In this document: in pieces, positions 48,388 through 58,089 of the stretch | Numbering within the stretch: position 1 is the first letter of the stretch | Layout: every line of letters starts with the position of its first letter | From: a virus | Length of the DNA stretch: 64,000 bases | IMG/VR virus record: IMGVR_UViG_3300022188_000008 | Span: 1 to 64,000 of that record | Reading direction: 5' to 3' (one strand) | Notes under the pieces: generated by a model | Databases searched by the model: none | What the model was told of the DNA's origin: nothing | What the model saw: only the letters and a program-made list of their open reading frames with translations | Translations under genes and position numbers: made by a program

Positions 48388-49220
48388 TGTTAACTTTTTA
48401 CCATAATATTGATTTAGATGGAAAATGTTCAGGATATGTTGTTAAAAGAGCACATCCTGATTGTAATTTATATGGAATAGACTACGGAGATGACTTTCCT
48501 TGGGATATCGTTGAAAAACATAATACTATTGTTATGGTTGATTTCTCTCTTCAGCCATTTTCAGAAATGGAGAAATTAGCCAATAAATGCGAAAAACTTA
48601 TATGGATAGATCATCATAAATCAGCTATTGATGAATATTTGAAAACTACAATCACTACTGAGGGAATATTGAGGGATGGTATTGGTGCCTGTCAGCTCTG
48701 TTGGGAGTATTTCTTTCCTACAGAATCAGTTCCTTATTTTATTAAGCTATTAGCAGAATATGATGTCTGGTGGTTCAGGAATCCAGACACCCTTCCTTTT
48801 CAGTATGGTCTTAGGTTAGAAAATACCAACCCTTATAATTTACCTCTTTGGGAGTCTCTTTTTGAACGGCCTATAGTGAGAGAAGTTATAAAGAGAGGTG
48901 AAACAGTATTGAGGTATGAAGAAATAATAAATGAAAGATATGTAAAATCCAGAGGATTTGAATTGGAATGGGAAGGATTGAAGTTTATTTGTTGTAATAA
49001 AGGACTTACAAATTCAAAATTATTCGATTCTATCTGGGATACAACTAAATATGATGCGATGATGACTTTTTGCATGTTAGATCCAGAAAGAGGATGGACT
49101 GTATCTCTTTACTCAGATAAGTCTGATGTTGATGTTTCAAAGATAGCTAAAAAATATGGTGGTGGAGGACATAAAGGAGCAGCAGGTTTTCAATGCAAAA
49201 CTCTACCATTTGTACAATAA
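48387..49220 (+). CDS. DHH/DHHA1 phosphoesterase (RecJ/NrnA-like)
   Basis: 277 residues with an intact active site: HNIDLDGK (D9, D11), MVDFS (D52), IDHH (D75-H76-H77), and the DHHA1 GGGGHKGAAGF near 258-268. Such enzymes degrade nanoRNA, cyclic dinucleotides or 5'-ends of ssDNA. A degenerate paralog is encoded at 10863-11759. Degradation of host signalling nucleotides is an attractive but untested idea. Confidence 0.87.
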   Translation: MLTFYHNIDLDGKCSGYVVKRAHPDCNLYGIDYGDDFPWDIVEKHNTIVMVDFSLQPFSEMEKLANKCEKLIWIDHHKSAIDEYLKTTITTEGILRDGIGACQLCWEYFFPTESVPYFIKLLAEYDVWWFRNPDTLPFQYGLRLENTNPYNLPLWESLFERPIVREVIKRGETVLRYEEIINERYVKSRGFELEWEGLKFICCNKGLTNSKLFDSIWDTTKYDAMMTFCMLDPERGWTVSLYSDKSDVDVSKIAKKYGGGGHKGAAGFQCKTLPFVQ

Positions 49221-49230
49221 GAGGAAGTAT

Positions 49231-49788
49231 ATGGATATAGAACAAAAATATAAACTCCTAAAAAAACGATTCGGGGAGAAATATACAAACAGACTAATTA
49301 GAGCATATGAAGGCAAGGAAACTATAACTTCTATAGCTAAGGACTATAATAAATCCAGACAGGCTGTTTCAGCAGTTATAATACGTTATTTAGGATATAA
49401 AAAAAGAGCTAATTCTCTTACTAGAGAAGAAAGAATAAACAGATTCATAGATCAAAAATTAAAAGTTTACCCCTCTCTTTGGGAGCAACTGCTTCTGTTA
49501 AAAGATGTATTATTATCTATAGAAGAGGGAAAATTAAAAAAAGTAAAACAGGGAACAGCTTTTGTAGTTAAAGATAAGGAATTTCGTTTTAAATTTAGAT
49601 CCAGTTTGAAAAACTTCAATTGGTTATCTTTATGGGTTACAAAGCCTGAATTAGCAGATTATTACATTATTACTACTTTTAAAGGAATCGCAATTAAATT
49701 CCTTTCCTTTAGAAATACATCCATGAATGCCAAAGAATTTAGTATGAATAAAGAAAGAATAATTAGATTATTGTATGAGGTTAAATGA
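49231..49788 (+). CDS. HTH DNA-binding protein
   Basis: 185 residues from ATG 49231, set by GAGGAAG; a longer frame back to 49156 overlaps the DHH gene. The N-terminal part has a helix-turn-helix (ETITSIAKDYNKSRQAVSAVIIRYLG). The C-terminal domain is unknown. Possible regulator of the right arm. Confidence 0.72.
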   Translation: MDIEQKYKLLKKRFGEKYTNRLIRAYEGKETITSIAKDYNKSRQAVSAVIIRYLGYKKRANSLTREERINRFIDQKLKVYPSLWEQLLLLKDVLLSIEEGKLKKVKQGTAFVVKDKEFRFKFRSSLKNFNWLSLWVTKPELADYYIITTFKGIAIKFLSFRNTSMNAKEFSMNKERIIRLLYEVK

Positions 49789-50267
49789 CAGTAAAAAGAC
49801 GTAAAGACAAAACTAATTTACTTGATTGTTTTAAGTTAAAAACTTGGGATAAGAAGTATTATTATCATGTTTTTGTATGGAAAGATTTAAATAGCCTTAG
49901 AGCTAATTCTCTTGACTCAGAGGATGCTATTGCAGTTGTTAATCATGAACCTGAAATTTTTAGGATATACAAAGATAAGCCTGATGAGAAAATTATAAGA
50001 CCTAAGCTAGGAGAAGTACATATAACTATCGAATACTTTGATGAAGGTGTTGTTGCTCATGAATTACTTCATGCAATGTTTAATAGGATTAGAACTATAA
50101 ATAATCCTACATATAAGCAATTAGAGGAACAAGAATATATAAAAGTTGGTGATACAGATTATATGTGTGAAGAAATAATATGTTATGAATTCAGTGATTG
50201 GTTTATCAAGACTTATAGAAGGATTTTTGATTTGTGGAAAGAACATAAGGAGTATATAAATGATTAA
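49785..50267 (+). CDS. zincin-type metallopeptidase-like protein
   Basis: 160 residues with HELLH in VVAHELLHAMF (about residues 90-100) and a downstream Glu-rich helix EEIICYEFSDWF that could give the third zinc ligand. Resembles small phage metalloproteases. Overlaps its neighbours by 4 and 8 nt. Substrate unknown. Confidence 0.75.
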   Translation: MTVKRRKDKTNLLDCFKLKTWDKKYYYHVFVWKDLNSLRANSLDSEDAIAVVNHEPEIFRIYKDKPDEKIIRPKLGEVHITIEYFDEGVVAHELLHAMFNRIRTINNPTYKQLEEQEYIKVGDTDYMCEEIICYEFSDWFIKTYRRIFDLWKEHKEYIND

Positions 50268-50796
50268 ACAACGTATTATTGTTTGTGGCATCGACCCTGG
50301 TTTTGATGGTGGTATTTCTGTAATATCTGAAACGCCAAGAAATAAACATAAAATAATTTATTCTTCTGTTATGCCTATTATCAAAGAGAAGAGCAGAAGG
50401 AAATTGGATTATCATAAATTAATTATGATTTTTAAAACATATTTACCAACTTTAACAGTTATAGAGAAAGCACAAACAATGCCTAAACAAGGTATAGCTT
50501 CTACAGGTAGATCTATGTATAATGCGGGGGTAATTCATGGTATTCTTTTAGGTCTTAGTCTTCCATTTATTAGAGTAAGACCACAAGAATGGAAAAAAGT
50601 TATGTTAAAAGGCACAAAGAAACAAAAAATAGATGCTATTGAAAAAGTTAGTTGCCTTTTTCCTGATTTATCATTAAAAAAATCCAAAAGAGCAAAAAAA
50701 CCACATGATGGGATTGCAGAGTCAGTCCTTATCGGGTTATATGGATTTACATGTTTAAATCAGGAAAGCCTAAATTATCACAACGAAAAATCCTAA
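50260..50796 (+). CDS. RuvC-like Holliday junction resolvase
   Basis: 178 residues with RNase H-fold acids: D12 in CGIDPGFDGG, E69 in VIEKAQ, and the C-terminal HDGIAESVLIGLYG. It would resolve branched replicative DNA before packaging, and lies directly before the large terminase, which it overlaps by 46 nt. Confidence 0.88.
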   Translation: MIKQRIIVCGIDPGFDGGISVISETPRNKHKIIYSSVMPIIKEKSRRKLDYHKLIMIFKTYLPTLTVIEKAQTMPKQGIASTGRSMYNAGVIHGILLGLSLPFIRVRPQEWKKVMLKGTKKQKIDAIEKVSCLFPDLSLKKSKRAKKPHDGIAESVLIGLYGFTCLNQESLNYHNEKS

Positions 50797-52304
50797 GAGA
50801 GGTATTCTCTTCAAGAATAGACTCTTTTGCAGCTACTATTTTACCTCATTATTTCACAATTCCTTTCTCACCTCTTCATTATTATCTTTTTAGTAACTTC
50901 AGAGATAGGATAGGAACAAATGCACGAGAGGCAATAGCTGCCCCTCGTGGATTTGGCAAATCCACTGTTACTACACTTGCATGGCCTTTATGGATTATAT
51001 GTGAGTCTGCACGAAGAAATAAAAATCTCTACCATTATATAGTTATCCTTTCAGACGTATTCTCTCAGGCTAGTGACTTCTTAGCAGATATAAAGAGGGA
51101 GTTGGAAACAAATGAAATGATCCAATACTTCTATCCTGAAGTATTTGGGAAAGGGCCTAAATGGAGGGATGAATTCATAATAACAAGAAATGATATTATG
51201 ATTCGTGCTCTTGGTTCTATGGGTAAAGTTAGAGGTAGAAGATTTAAACAACACCGTGTTGGCTTAGTAATAGCTGATGATCTAGAAAATAGGAATGCTA
51301 TTATATCAGAAACATATAGAGAACATATAACTGATTGGTTTTCTAAAGATGTATTAAAAACTGGCGGCCCTAATCGACCTGTAGATATATTTGTTGTTGG
51401 TACGATTTTACATCCTTTCAGTTTATTAAATAAACTTTTGACTACTCCAGAATTCTCTGCTTTTCATGGTAAGAAGTTCAAAGCTGTACTGTCTTTCGCT
51501 AAAAATCAAGACTTGTGGGATGAATGGAAAACCATCTATCAAAATAGATTTGATAAAAGGAGAGAGAAAAATGCGTATATTTTCTATAAAAAGCATGAGG
51601 CTGAAATGTTGTCGGGTGTTTCTCTCATGTGGCCTGAAGGTTCTTCATATTATGATTTAATGGTAGAGCTTATTGGAGAGGGCACTGCCTCCTTTTATTC
51701 TGAAAAACAGAACGAACCGTTTGACCCATCAACACTTCTCTTCCCTGAAAGTATATTTAGCTTTTATAATGAAGAAGATATTAAAGCTCTTATTGATGAT
51801 AGTGAGATATATATTTATTTAGATCCTACTGTTAATAAGAATAAGAAATCAGACTATTATGCCCTTATAGTATTAATGAGACATATAGATTCTGGGTATA
51901 TTTTTGTGCTTCATGCTGATGTTGAAAAGAAGCCCCCTTCTTATCAAAAAAGCGAATTAAAGAAGTATTCATTAAAATATTTAGATAAAATAAGGTATGT
52001 TGGAATAGAGTCTAATGGCTTTCAAGCATTGATTACTGAAGACTTCAAACGAGAATTAAGAGAAGAAGGCATATATGTTCCTATTACTGCTGTTCAGAAT
52101 AATTTATCTAAAAAAGCACGTATCTCTAAGTTAGAACCATTGATAAAAGATGGTACTATTCGCTTTAATAAGAATCATTTGACTTTATATACACAACTAC
52201 ATCTATATGGAATTGTAGGTAATGATGATGGCCCTGATGCTCTTGCAGGAGCAGTAGAATTGATAAATAAGAAAAGATTTAAGCTACTCACATACGGGGG
52301 ATAA
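50751..52304 (+). CDS. terminase large subunit (TerL)
   Basis: 517 residues. The packaging ATPase has Walker A AAPRGFGKST (63-72), Walker B GLVIADDLE and a coupling VVGTI segment. The C-terminal RNase H-like nuclease begins at IYLDPTVNK (about 346), with later acidic residues at GNDDGPDALAGA. The start lies in the end of the resolvase gene with a weak ribosome site, suggesting coupling. Confidence 0.93.
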   Translation: MFKSGKPKLSQRKILREVFSSRIDSFAATILPHYFTIPFSPLHYYLFSNFRDRIGTNAREAIAAPRGFGKSTVTTLAWPLWIICESARRNKNLYHYIVILSDVFSQASDFLADIKRELETNEMIQYFYPEVFGKGPKWRDEFIITRNDIMIRALGSMGKVRGRRFKQHRVGLVIADDLENRNAIISETYREHITDWFSKDVLKTGGPNRPVDIFVVGTILHPFSLLNKLLTTPEFSAFHGKKFKAVLSFAKNQDLWDEWKTIYQNRFDKRREKNAYIFYKKHEAEMLSGVSLMWPEGSSYYDLMVELIGEGTASFYSEKQNEPFDPSTLLFPESIFSFYNEEDIKALIDDSEIYIYLDPTVNKNKKSDYYALIVLMRHIDSGYIFVLHADVEKKPPSYQKSELKKYSLKYLDKIRYVGIESNGFQALITEDFKRELREEGIYVPITAVQNNLSKKARISKLEPLIKDGTIRFNKNHLTLYTQLHLYGIVGNDDGPDALAGAVELINKKRFKLLTYGG

Positions 52305-52309
52305 GGTCT

Positions 52310-53896
52310 GTGGCTATAACTGATAGGCAGCATCCTTTATATGAAGATCATAGTGAAGAATGGTTATTTTTTTTAGAAGCATATGAGGGAGGAAGTGAAT
52401 ATATAGGTAGTGATAACTTATTTACTCATCGCTTAGAATTAGATGATGATTTTGAGAATAGAAAGAAGAGGGCATATTATCTCAATTATTGTTCTGCAGT
52501 AATAGAAAGTTATACAAATTTCATATTTTCCAAGGAAATTATAAGACCCTCTAATGAGATATTTACACCTTTTTTGAGAAATGTAACAGGCTCTGGTGAT
52601 GATATTGATACTTTTATGCGAAAAGTATCTAATTATTCAGGAGCATGTGGATTTGTTTATGTTTTGTTTAATTTTCGTGATTTATCATTATTTCCTTCTT
52701 CAGAAGATAATAAAGTTCCCCTAAGTGTAGTAAAAGAGTATAATCTCTATCCTTATCTTACCATGCACACTCCTGCTGAAGTTGTAGATTTTTCTGTAGA
52801 TACACATGGTAATTTTGATTGGATACTTCTTGAAGAGGATATTTATGAAGATTCTGACCCTACAGTTGATAGGGAAATAGTTACTGTAAGAAATCTTATT
52901 ACACGTGATTATTGGGTGAAGTATGATAAGGAGACAGGAGAACAAATAGGGGAGAAGATAGATAATCCTTTTGGAATTGTGCCTGTTGTTCTAGTGAAAA
53001 ATATGGGGGAATCTTATGAAGGATTAAGTCTTTCTACTATTAAGGATATAGCCTATGTGAATAGAGCTATATTTAATTGGTGTTCAAATATTGATGAAAT
53101 GATAGAGAGGCAAACTTTCTCACAGTTAACCTGTCCTGATGATGGTTCTTTAGCAGAACAAGCTGAGGCTAAAAAACATACGGGTGAAGATCCATTAGTA
53201 AAAGTTGGGACTGCTGCTATTTTCACTTTTCCTGCAAATGCAGGCCATCCACCTAGATTTATTTCCCCAGATACTTCACAAATAGAAGTAATATGGGAAA
53301 TGGTGCTTTCTCATATAAAACAGATATACATTATGGCAGGTCTTGCAGGTACTGCTGTAGATGTTTCTGCTTCTTCAGGGAGAGCAAAACAACAACAATT
53401 CTATTCTATAGAAGCAAATTTAACAGCAAAAGCTGCTAATCTTGAAAAGGCAGAAACAGAAATTCTGAAGATGTATTATGAAATCATGACAGGTAAACCT
53501 GTTTCTGATGAATCTATTTATCAAGTTACTTATCCTCGTTCTTTTGATGTTCTTAATTTTGTAGATTATCTGAAATATACATTTGATGTTATTTCTAAGA
53601 ATATTTCTGAAAAACTAGTAAAATATTTAGCTAAAGAAGCAGCACTTAAATTACTGAAATCAGCACCTGATAAGATCAAAGAGGAGGTGATAGATGAGAT
53701 AGATAATAAAGATTCTGAAGAAATTGTGAAAAATGTGAGGGCTGGTAATGTAAAAATGACATTTGGACAAAGTGTTATAGGGTCATCAGATTATAAATCC
53801 CCCTCAGATAGAGCTTATAATGAAAAAGAGGAAGATTCTCTGAGTATAAAAAAAGATACTGGAGAGGGTAGACCTATTGTTAACAAACAAGAATGA
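52310..53896 (+). CDS. portal protein
   Basis: 528 residues directly after TerL. Its size and pattern (ENRKKRAYYLNYCSAVIESYTNFIFSKEI; GIVPVVLVKNMGESYEGLSLSTIKD; later helical crown) fit siphophage portals. Starts at GTG behind ATAAGG. It forms the dodecameric DNA channel. Confidence 0.88.
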   Translation: MAITDRQHPLYEDHSEEWLFFLEAYEGGSEYIGSDNLFTHRLELDDDFENRKKRAYYLNYCSAVIESYTNFIFSKEIIRPSNEIFTPFLRNVTGSGDDIDTFMRKVSNYSGACGFVYVLFNFRDLSLFPSSEDNKVPLSVVKEYNLYPYLTMHTPAEVVDFSVDTHGNFDWILLEEDIYEDSDPTVDREIVTVRNLITRDYWVKYDKETGEQIGEKIDNPFGIVPVVLVKNMGESYEGLSLSTIKDIAYVNRAIFNWCSNIDEMIERQTFSQLTCPDDGSLAEQAEAKKHTGEDPLVKVGTAAIFTFPANAGHPPRFISPDTSQIEVIWEMVLSHIKQIYIMAGLAGTAVDVSASSGRAKQQQFYSIEANLTAKAANLEKAETEILKMYYEIMTGKPVSDESIYQVTYPRSFDVLNFVDYLKYTFDVISKNISEKLVKYLAKEAALKLLKSAPDKIKEEVIDEIDNKDSEEIVKNVRAGNVKMTFGQSVIGSSDYKSPSDRAYNEKEEDSLSIKKDTGEGRPIVNKQE

Positions 53897-53912
53897 TATG
53901 GAGGAATAAGAT

Positions 53913-54797
53913 ATGCCGCCTGAATTAGATAAAGATGTAAACAAAGACCAAAACCTTGATGATGATAAGGACAAGGATAAAAATAAAGATAAGGACAAAA
54001 ATGGTGATGTTAAATTCTCTAAATCTTATATTGAGAGTATCATAAGAGATAGAGATAGAACTAAGAAACGTCTTAAAGAGCTTGAAGAGAAATTATCAAA
54101 ATATGAAGAAGTAGTAAAAACAGCTCCTCCTAAAGATAAAGTTGAAAAAATGAAGGAGGAACTGGAAGAGCTTAGAAAGTTTAGGGAAGAAATAAAGAAG
54201 AAACAACAAGAAGCAGAACTTAAAGATAAATCAGAATCCGAGAGACTTAAGATTCAGCTTCAATCTGTTAATGAAGAATATCAAGCTAAACTGAAAGAAT
54301 TAGAAGAAGAACTCAATACTACTAAGCAGACTTTTGAACAAAAACTTCAAGAGAAAGAACAACTTCTCAGTACTTTGTATGAGCAAGTTCTTGAAGGTAG
54401 AATCAGGAAAATAGCCATTGAAGAAAAGGCTTATTCTCCTGAACAGATAGTTCTTATGACTAAACACTTTTTTAAGAGAAATGAAGATGGTGAATATTAC
54501 GCCATTAATAAAAAAGGTAAAGAAGTCACTGTTGAGGAATTTGTATCCGACTTCCTTAAAGACCCAGCTAATTCCAATTTAGTGGCGGTTACCTTGCCTC
54601 CAGGGGATGGAGACAAAAATAAACGGAGACCACCAAAGAAGGAAACAGGGGATGATGACGAGATTGATGTCTCAAAAGCTACTCCTGCTGATTATGCTTC
54701 TGCCAGAATTGCTGGGATGGATATAAAGCAGTGGCTGAAGATCCAAAAGATAAAAAAAGAAGTACTTGAAATGAAAAAACAACAAACTGGAGGATAA
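53913..54797 (+). CDS. capsid scaffold protein
   Basis: 294 residues: a charged Asp/Lys N-terminus, a long coiled coil (about 45-165) and a helical C-terminus, as in DUF4355-like scaffold proteins located between portal and capsid. GGAGG upstream. Confidence 0.82.
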   Translation: MPPELDKDVNKDQNLDDDKDKDKNKDKDKNGDVKFSKSYIESIIRDRDRTKKRLKELEEKLSKYEEVVKTAPPKDKVEKMKEELEELRKFREEIKKKQQEAELKDKSESERLKIQLQSVNEEYQAKLKELEEELNTTKQTFEQKLQEKEQLLSTLYEQVLEGRIRKIAIEEKAYSPEQIVLMTKHFFKRNEDGEYYAINKKGKEVTVEEFVSDFLKDPANSNLVAVTLPPGDGDKNKRRPPKKETGDDDEIDVSKATPADYASARIAGMDIKQWLKIQKIKKEVLEMKKQQTGG

Positions 54798-54800
54798 ACT

Positions 54801-55184
54801 ATGAGTAAATACGTACAGGTTGGAACAAATGAAGCTGTAATTGAAGTTCCTGCTGCTAGTGGTTTGACACCTAGTGACAGGGGCGGGGCTTTTATAACTA
54901 TTATTGATGGTAAAGCTGTCCTAGCTACCGGAGACGTAGATATTTTTGGTTGGGCGGTTAGACCTGCTGGGGATATTTCTGAGGGTGATCCTATTCTTGT
55001 GGAGAGCGTCCTTGGTAAAACTTATAGAATGCCTAAAACTGGAAGTGGAACTCCTGCAATAGGATCTCGTTTTGGTCTTACAGTGTCTGCTGGTGTTCAG
55101 TATGTGGATACAGATGATACTACTTATGTCAAAGTAGAAGTAGTAGGAATTGATGGCGATGATCTTATTGTTAGAGTAATATAA
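54801..55184 (+). CDS. capsid decoration-like protein (DUF2190-like)
   Basis: 127 residues, all-beta and Gly-rich (GVQYVDTDDTTYVKVEVVGI), between scaffold and capsid genes. The pattern fits DUF2190-type decoration or head-fibre base proteins. Confidence 0.7.
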   Translation: MSKYVQVGTNEAVIEVPAASGLTPSDRGGAFITIIDGKAVLATGDVDIFGWAVRPAGDISEGDPILVESVLGKTYRMPKTGSGTPAIGSRFGLTVSAGVQYVDTDDTTYVKVEVVGIDGDDLIVRVI

Positions 55185-55218
55185 CAGGTTTATGAGCTAA
55201 TAATTGGAGGTATAAGAT

Positions 55219-56190
55219 ATGAGTGTAACTAGAACTGATTTTACGGAAAAACTAAAGGTTAATGCCTATAGATGGTTTTGGGAGGCAGCTACCAGTAATT
55301 ATGACACTTGGACGGAGTTATTCGCAGAGGATACGGATTTTCCAGAAGATGCTTCATATACCATGACTACATCAGCCCTGGGATTGGGAGATCTTACGGA
55401 GAAGAAAGAAGGCGATAAGCTGGAATTTGATTCTCCTATGGAAGGGTATACAGTACTTGGTGCTCCTAAGACCTTTGGTAGGCAGATTTCGTTCTCCTTG
55501 GAACTCTATTCTGATACCCAGGTAGAAGGTCTTTTCAGAAAGACTGTAGCAAGCTGGAGAGATGCCTATGAGAGAACCAGGGATAAAACTTTTGCTAAAG
55601 TGTTTAATTATGGTGCTTTTACAGCAGGGCACACTATTTTCAATAACTCTATCCCTGGTGTAATTACTGATCCTTCAGGGGATTTTATTTATGATGGTAA
55701 GCCTCTGTTTGCTGCATCAGGTAATGAGCATGTATCCAAAAATGGTGGTACATATTTTAATTATCAGGCTCTTCCTCTTACAGCAGAGAACTTGAAAACT
55801 GTCTATACAGCTATGACTACTACAAATGCGAAAGATGAGAGGGATGAGGATATTGATATTATTCCTGATATTTTGCTTGTTCCGCCTGGATTGAAATTTA
55901 CTGCCGAGGAAATTCTTAAATCTACTTCTCTTGACTCTGCAAATCCTGGCGTAACTAATGTTCTCAGAGATATTGTGAGACCTGTTGTCTGGAGAAGGTT
56001 GACTGATTCTGATGGCTGGATTCTTATGCAGTCTAAGAAGGGAATTTATGTAATTAATAAACTTGATCCTGTGATTGATTTCTGGGTAGATCCTGAAACT
56101 AAAGATTACAGAGCTTCTATTATTTGTAGATTTGGTATCTACGTCCAGAATTGGAGATTTGTATACGGATGTAATCTTGCCCAGTCTTAA
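55219..56190 (+). CDS. major capsid protein (HK97 fold, Mu gpT-like)
   Basis: 323 residues. Features such as LGAPKTFGRQISFSLELYSD, the R-rich spine helix RKTVASWRDAYERTRD, DGKPLFAASGNEH and the closing FWVDPETKDYRASI resemble the Mu gpT-type capsid family. Strong ribosome site; terminator after the gene. Confidence 0.88.
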   Translation: MSVTRTDFTEKLKVNAYRWFWEAATSNYDTWTELFAEDTDFPEDASYTMTTSALGLGDLTEKKEGDKLEFDSPMEGYTVLGAPKTFGRQISFSLELYSDTQVEGLFRKTVASWRDAYERTRDKTFAKVFNYGAFTAGHTIFNNSIPGVITDPSGDFIYDGKPLFAASGNEHVSKNGGTYFNYQALPLTAENLKTVYTAMTTTNAKDERDEDIDIIPDILLVPPGLKFTAEEILKSTSLDSANPGVTNVLRDIVRPVVWRRLTDSDGWILMQSKKGIYVINKLDPVIDFWVDPETKDYRASIICRFGIYVQNWRFVYGCNLAQS

Positions 56191-56200
56191 GATTTGAGTT

Positions 56201-56226
56201 AGGGGGCTAGAAGCCCCCTCTTTTTA
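56201..56226 (+). terminator. terminator after the major capsid gene
   Basis: AGGGGGC/GCCCCCT with a 5-nt loop followed by CTTTTT. The next gene's AAAGGAGG follows at once, so readthrough probably occurs. Confidence 0.75.
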
Positions 56227-56238
56227 AAAGGAGGAATT

Positions 56239-56469
56239 ATGCCGAGACCTAAGAAAACTGTTAAGAAAATAGAAGATGTGAAAAATGTTGAACTTGATAA
56301 AGAAGCTCCTAAAGTTGCGGTTTCTAAGAAACCAGCTAAAAGGACTAAGTTGATATTGGATAGAACTAAGATAGAAGAAGTGGAAAAATACGTAAGAGAG
56401 GGGAAGAAAGTACACGTCAAAGGCAGAGGGGCTGAAAAGAAGTACATTGTGTTTCTTGAAGGAGATTAG
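56239..56469 (+). CDS. small Lys-rich protein
   Basis: 76 residues, Lys/Val/Glu-rich (KKTVKKIEDVKNVELDKEAPKVAVSKK). AAAAGGAGG upstream. Possibly a minor head protein. Confidence 0.7.
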   Translation: MPRPKKTVKKIEDVKNVELDKEAPKVAVSKKPAKRTKLILDRTKIEEVEKYVREGKKVHVKGRGAEKKYIVFLEGD

Positions 56470-56471
56470 CA

Positions 56472-56741
56472 ATGGCGATAAAAAGACGAAAGAAAAGAAC
56501 CACCAAGAAGAAGAAATGGATTCCTAAAAACATTAAAAAAGGCGCTCTCAAGAAACAACTTGGTTACAAAGAAAATCAGACTATTCCTACGTCTATCTTG
56601 AATAAAATCCTGAAAGCTAAGGTAGGAAGTAAGATTACTGTTAAGGGTAAGATTATAACAGTAACTGCCACTTTGAAAAGAAGAGCTAATCTTGCTCGTA
56701 ACTTCAGAAAAATGCGAAAACGAGGACGTAAAAGAAAATAA
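56472..56741 (+). CDS. very basic small protein
   Basis: 89 residues with a strongly basic N-terminus (KRRKKRTTKKKKW) and C-terminus (RKMRKRGRKRK) around a small domain. Likely DNA-binding in the head or a connector accessory. Confidence 0.7.
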   Translation: MAIKRRKKRTTKKKKWIPKNIKKGALKKQLGYKENQTIPTSILNKILKAKVGSKITVKGKIITVTATLKRRANLARNFRKMRKRGRKRK

Positions 56742-56758
56742 TTTTCGAGGATTGGTAG

Positions 56759-57757
56759 ATGAGCTTAAATACTTTACAAGGCACTATAGATGCAGAATCT
56801 TATATTTCTGTTTCAGAAGCTGATGCTCTTTTAGCAGCAGATACAACCTGGTTGGCCTATGATTCTTATATCAAAGAGAATGCTTTGCGATTGGCTACAC
56901 AATTGATTGATAGCGTCAATTTTTATGGCGAAAAGTTAATATCAGCTCAAGCTCTTGAATTCCCTCGTAACTATTTTGATTACATTACAATAACCCCTAC
57001 TTCTATCTTTCAGGGTACAGAAGCAACTATTACGGACACTGCTACTGCTGGAGATATGTCTATTTCTAAGACCCTTAATACCATTGTTAGGCAAGGTAGT
57101 GTTGAAATAACTGTCTACTTGTTGATAGATGGAACTTCAACTCAAGTTATTCTTAGGGATACAAGCTCATCTGCCAATCCTTTTTATAATCCTATTTATG
57201 TGTCCTCTTCTAGTCTCGATTATGATACAGGTGATCTTTTCATAACTTTTAATTATGAAATAGATGATTCTGAAAATTATACTATTTCATATCGTTATCA
57301 TGCTTCTATCCAATATGATAGTTTTACATCTTCTTCTGTATCAGAATCTTCTATAGATGAATACAAACAATATGAAGAGAACGCTGCTTTTATAATAATT
57401 GATGGAGTTAATGCGGGTATAGGTAAGAAAGTTGAGAAATTGGATATTTATAATGGTTTAATTATTACAGAGCCTTTTACAATAGATGTTGGAAGTGATG
57501 ACACTTTATATCTGATTCCTCAACTTCCTTATAATATACGTCTTACTACGGCTAAACAAGCAGTACATTTAGCTGCTAATTCTGTTACTCAGGATTTAAT
57601 AAAAAGACATGCTGGAATAATTCAGTATAAAATAGGTGATGTTTTTGCATCATATTCAAGTGATCCAATAACTCTAAAGAGTCTTTTTTGCCCTGATGCT
57701 TTTTATTACCTGAATGAATACATAGGTAAAAAAGTATTAGGTTTAGGTAGAGCATAA
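56759..57757 (+). CDS. head-tail connector with a large internal insertion
   Basis: 332 residues. The N-terminus (ESYISVSEADALLAADTTWLAYDSYIKENALRLATQLIDS..., to EFPRNYF) and the C-terminus (LPYNIRLTTAKQAVHLAANS...) match the two halves of the roughly 160-residue gp6-like or 'DnaT-like' connector family. Between them, about residues 75-240, lies a Ser/Thr-rich beta segment absent from the usual family members. Confidence 0.75.
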   Translation: MSLNTLQGTIDAESYISVSEADALLAADTTWLAYDSYIKENALRLATQLIDSVNFYGEKLISAQALEFPRNYFDYITITPTSIFQGTEATITDTATAGDMSISKTLNTIVRQGSVEITVYLLIDGTSTQVILRDTSSSANPFYNPIYVSSSSLDYDTGDLFITFNYEIDDSENYTISYRYHASIQYDSFTSSSVSESSIDEYKQYEENAAFIIIDGVNAGIGKKVEKLDIYNGLIITEPFTIDVGSDDTLYLIPQLPYNIRLTTAKQAVHLAANSVTQDLIKRHAGIIQYKIGDVFASYSSDPITLKSLFCPDAFYYLNEYIGKKVLGLGRA

Positions 57758-58089
57758 TGCTAGAAGGTTATACTCCGCATACTGTAGATATTTATTCTTT
57801 TTCTCAAGATGGTTTCGGACAGGAAACCAAAACTGAAATCAAAACTGGTATAAAATGTCGTTTTGTTAGAGGAATCGAAGTTACAAGGGATTATATACCT
57901 GATTACAGATCTCAGGAAAATATAGTTTATAAAGCTGTTTGTTATATTCCATATTCAGAGATTTCTGATATATCTATAGATTATGGATATATTGTGAAGC
58001 ATAATGATACCGAATATAAAGTTATGGATATTTACGAGGGCACTGATTTTGGTGGTAATATAGATTTTCTCAAATTGGGATTAGTCTAA
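57757..58089 (+). CDS. head closure protein
   Basis: 110 residues, beta-barrel pattern (YTPHTVDIYSFSQDGFGQET...) in the position and size of siphophage head-tail stopper proteins. Overlaps the neighbouring genes by one base on each side. Confidence 0.72.
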   Translation: MLEGYTPHTVDIYSFSQDGFGQETKTEIKTGIKCRFVRGIEVTRDYIPDYRSQENIVYKAVCYIPYSEISDISIDYGYIVKHNDTEYKVMDIYEGTDFGGNIDFLKLGLV

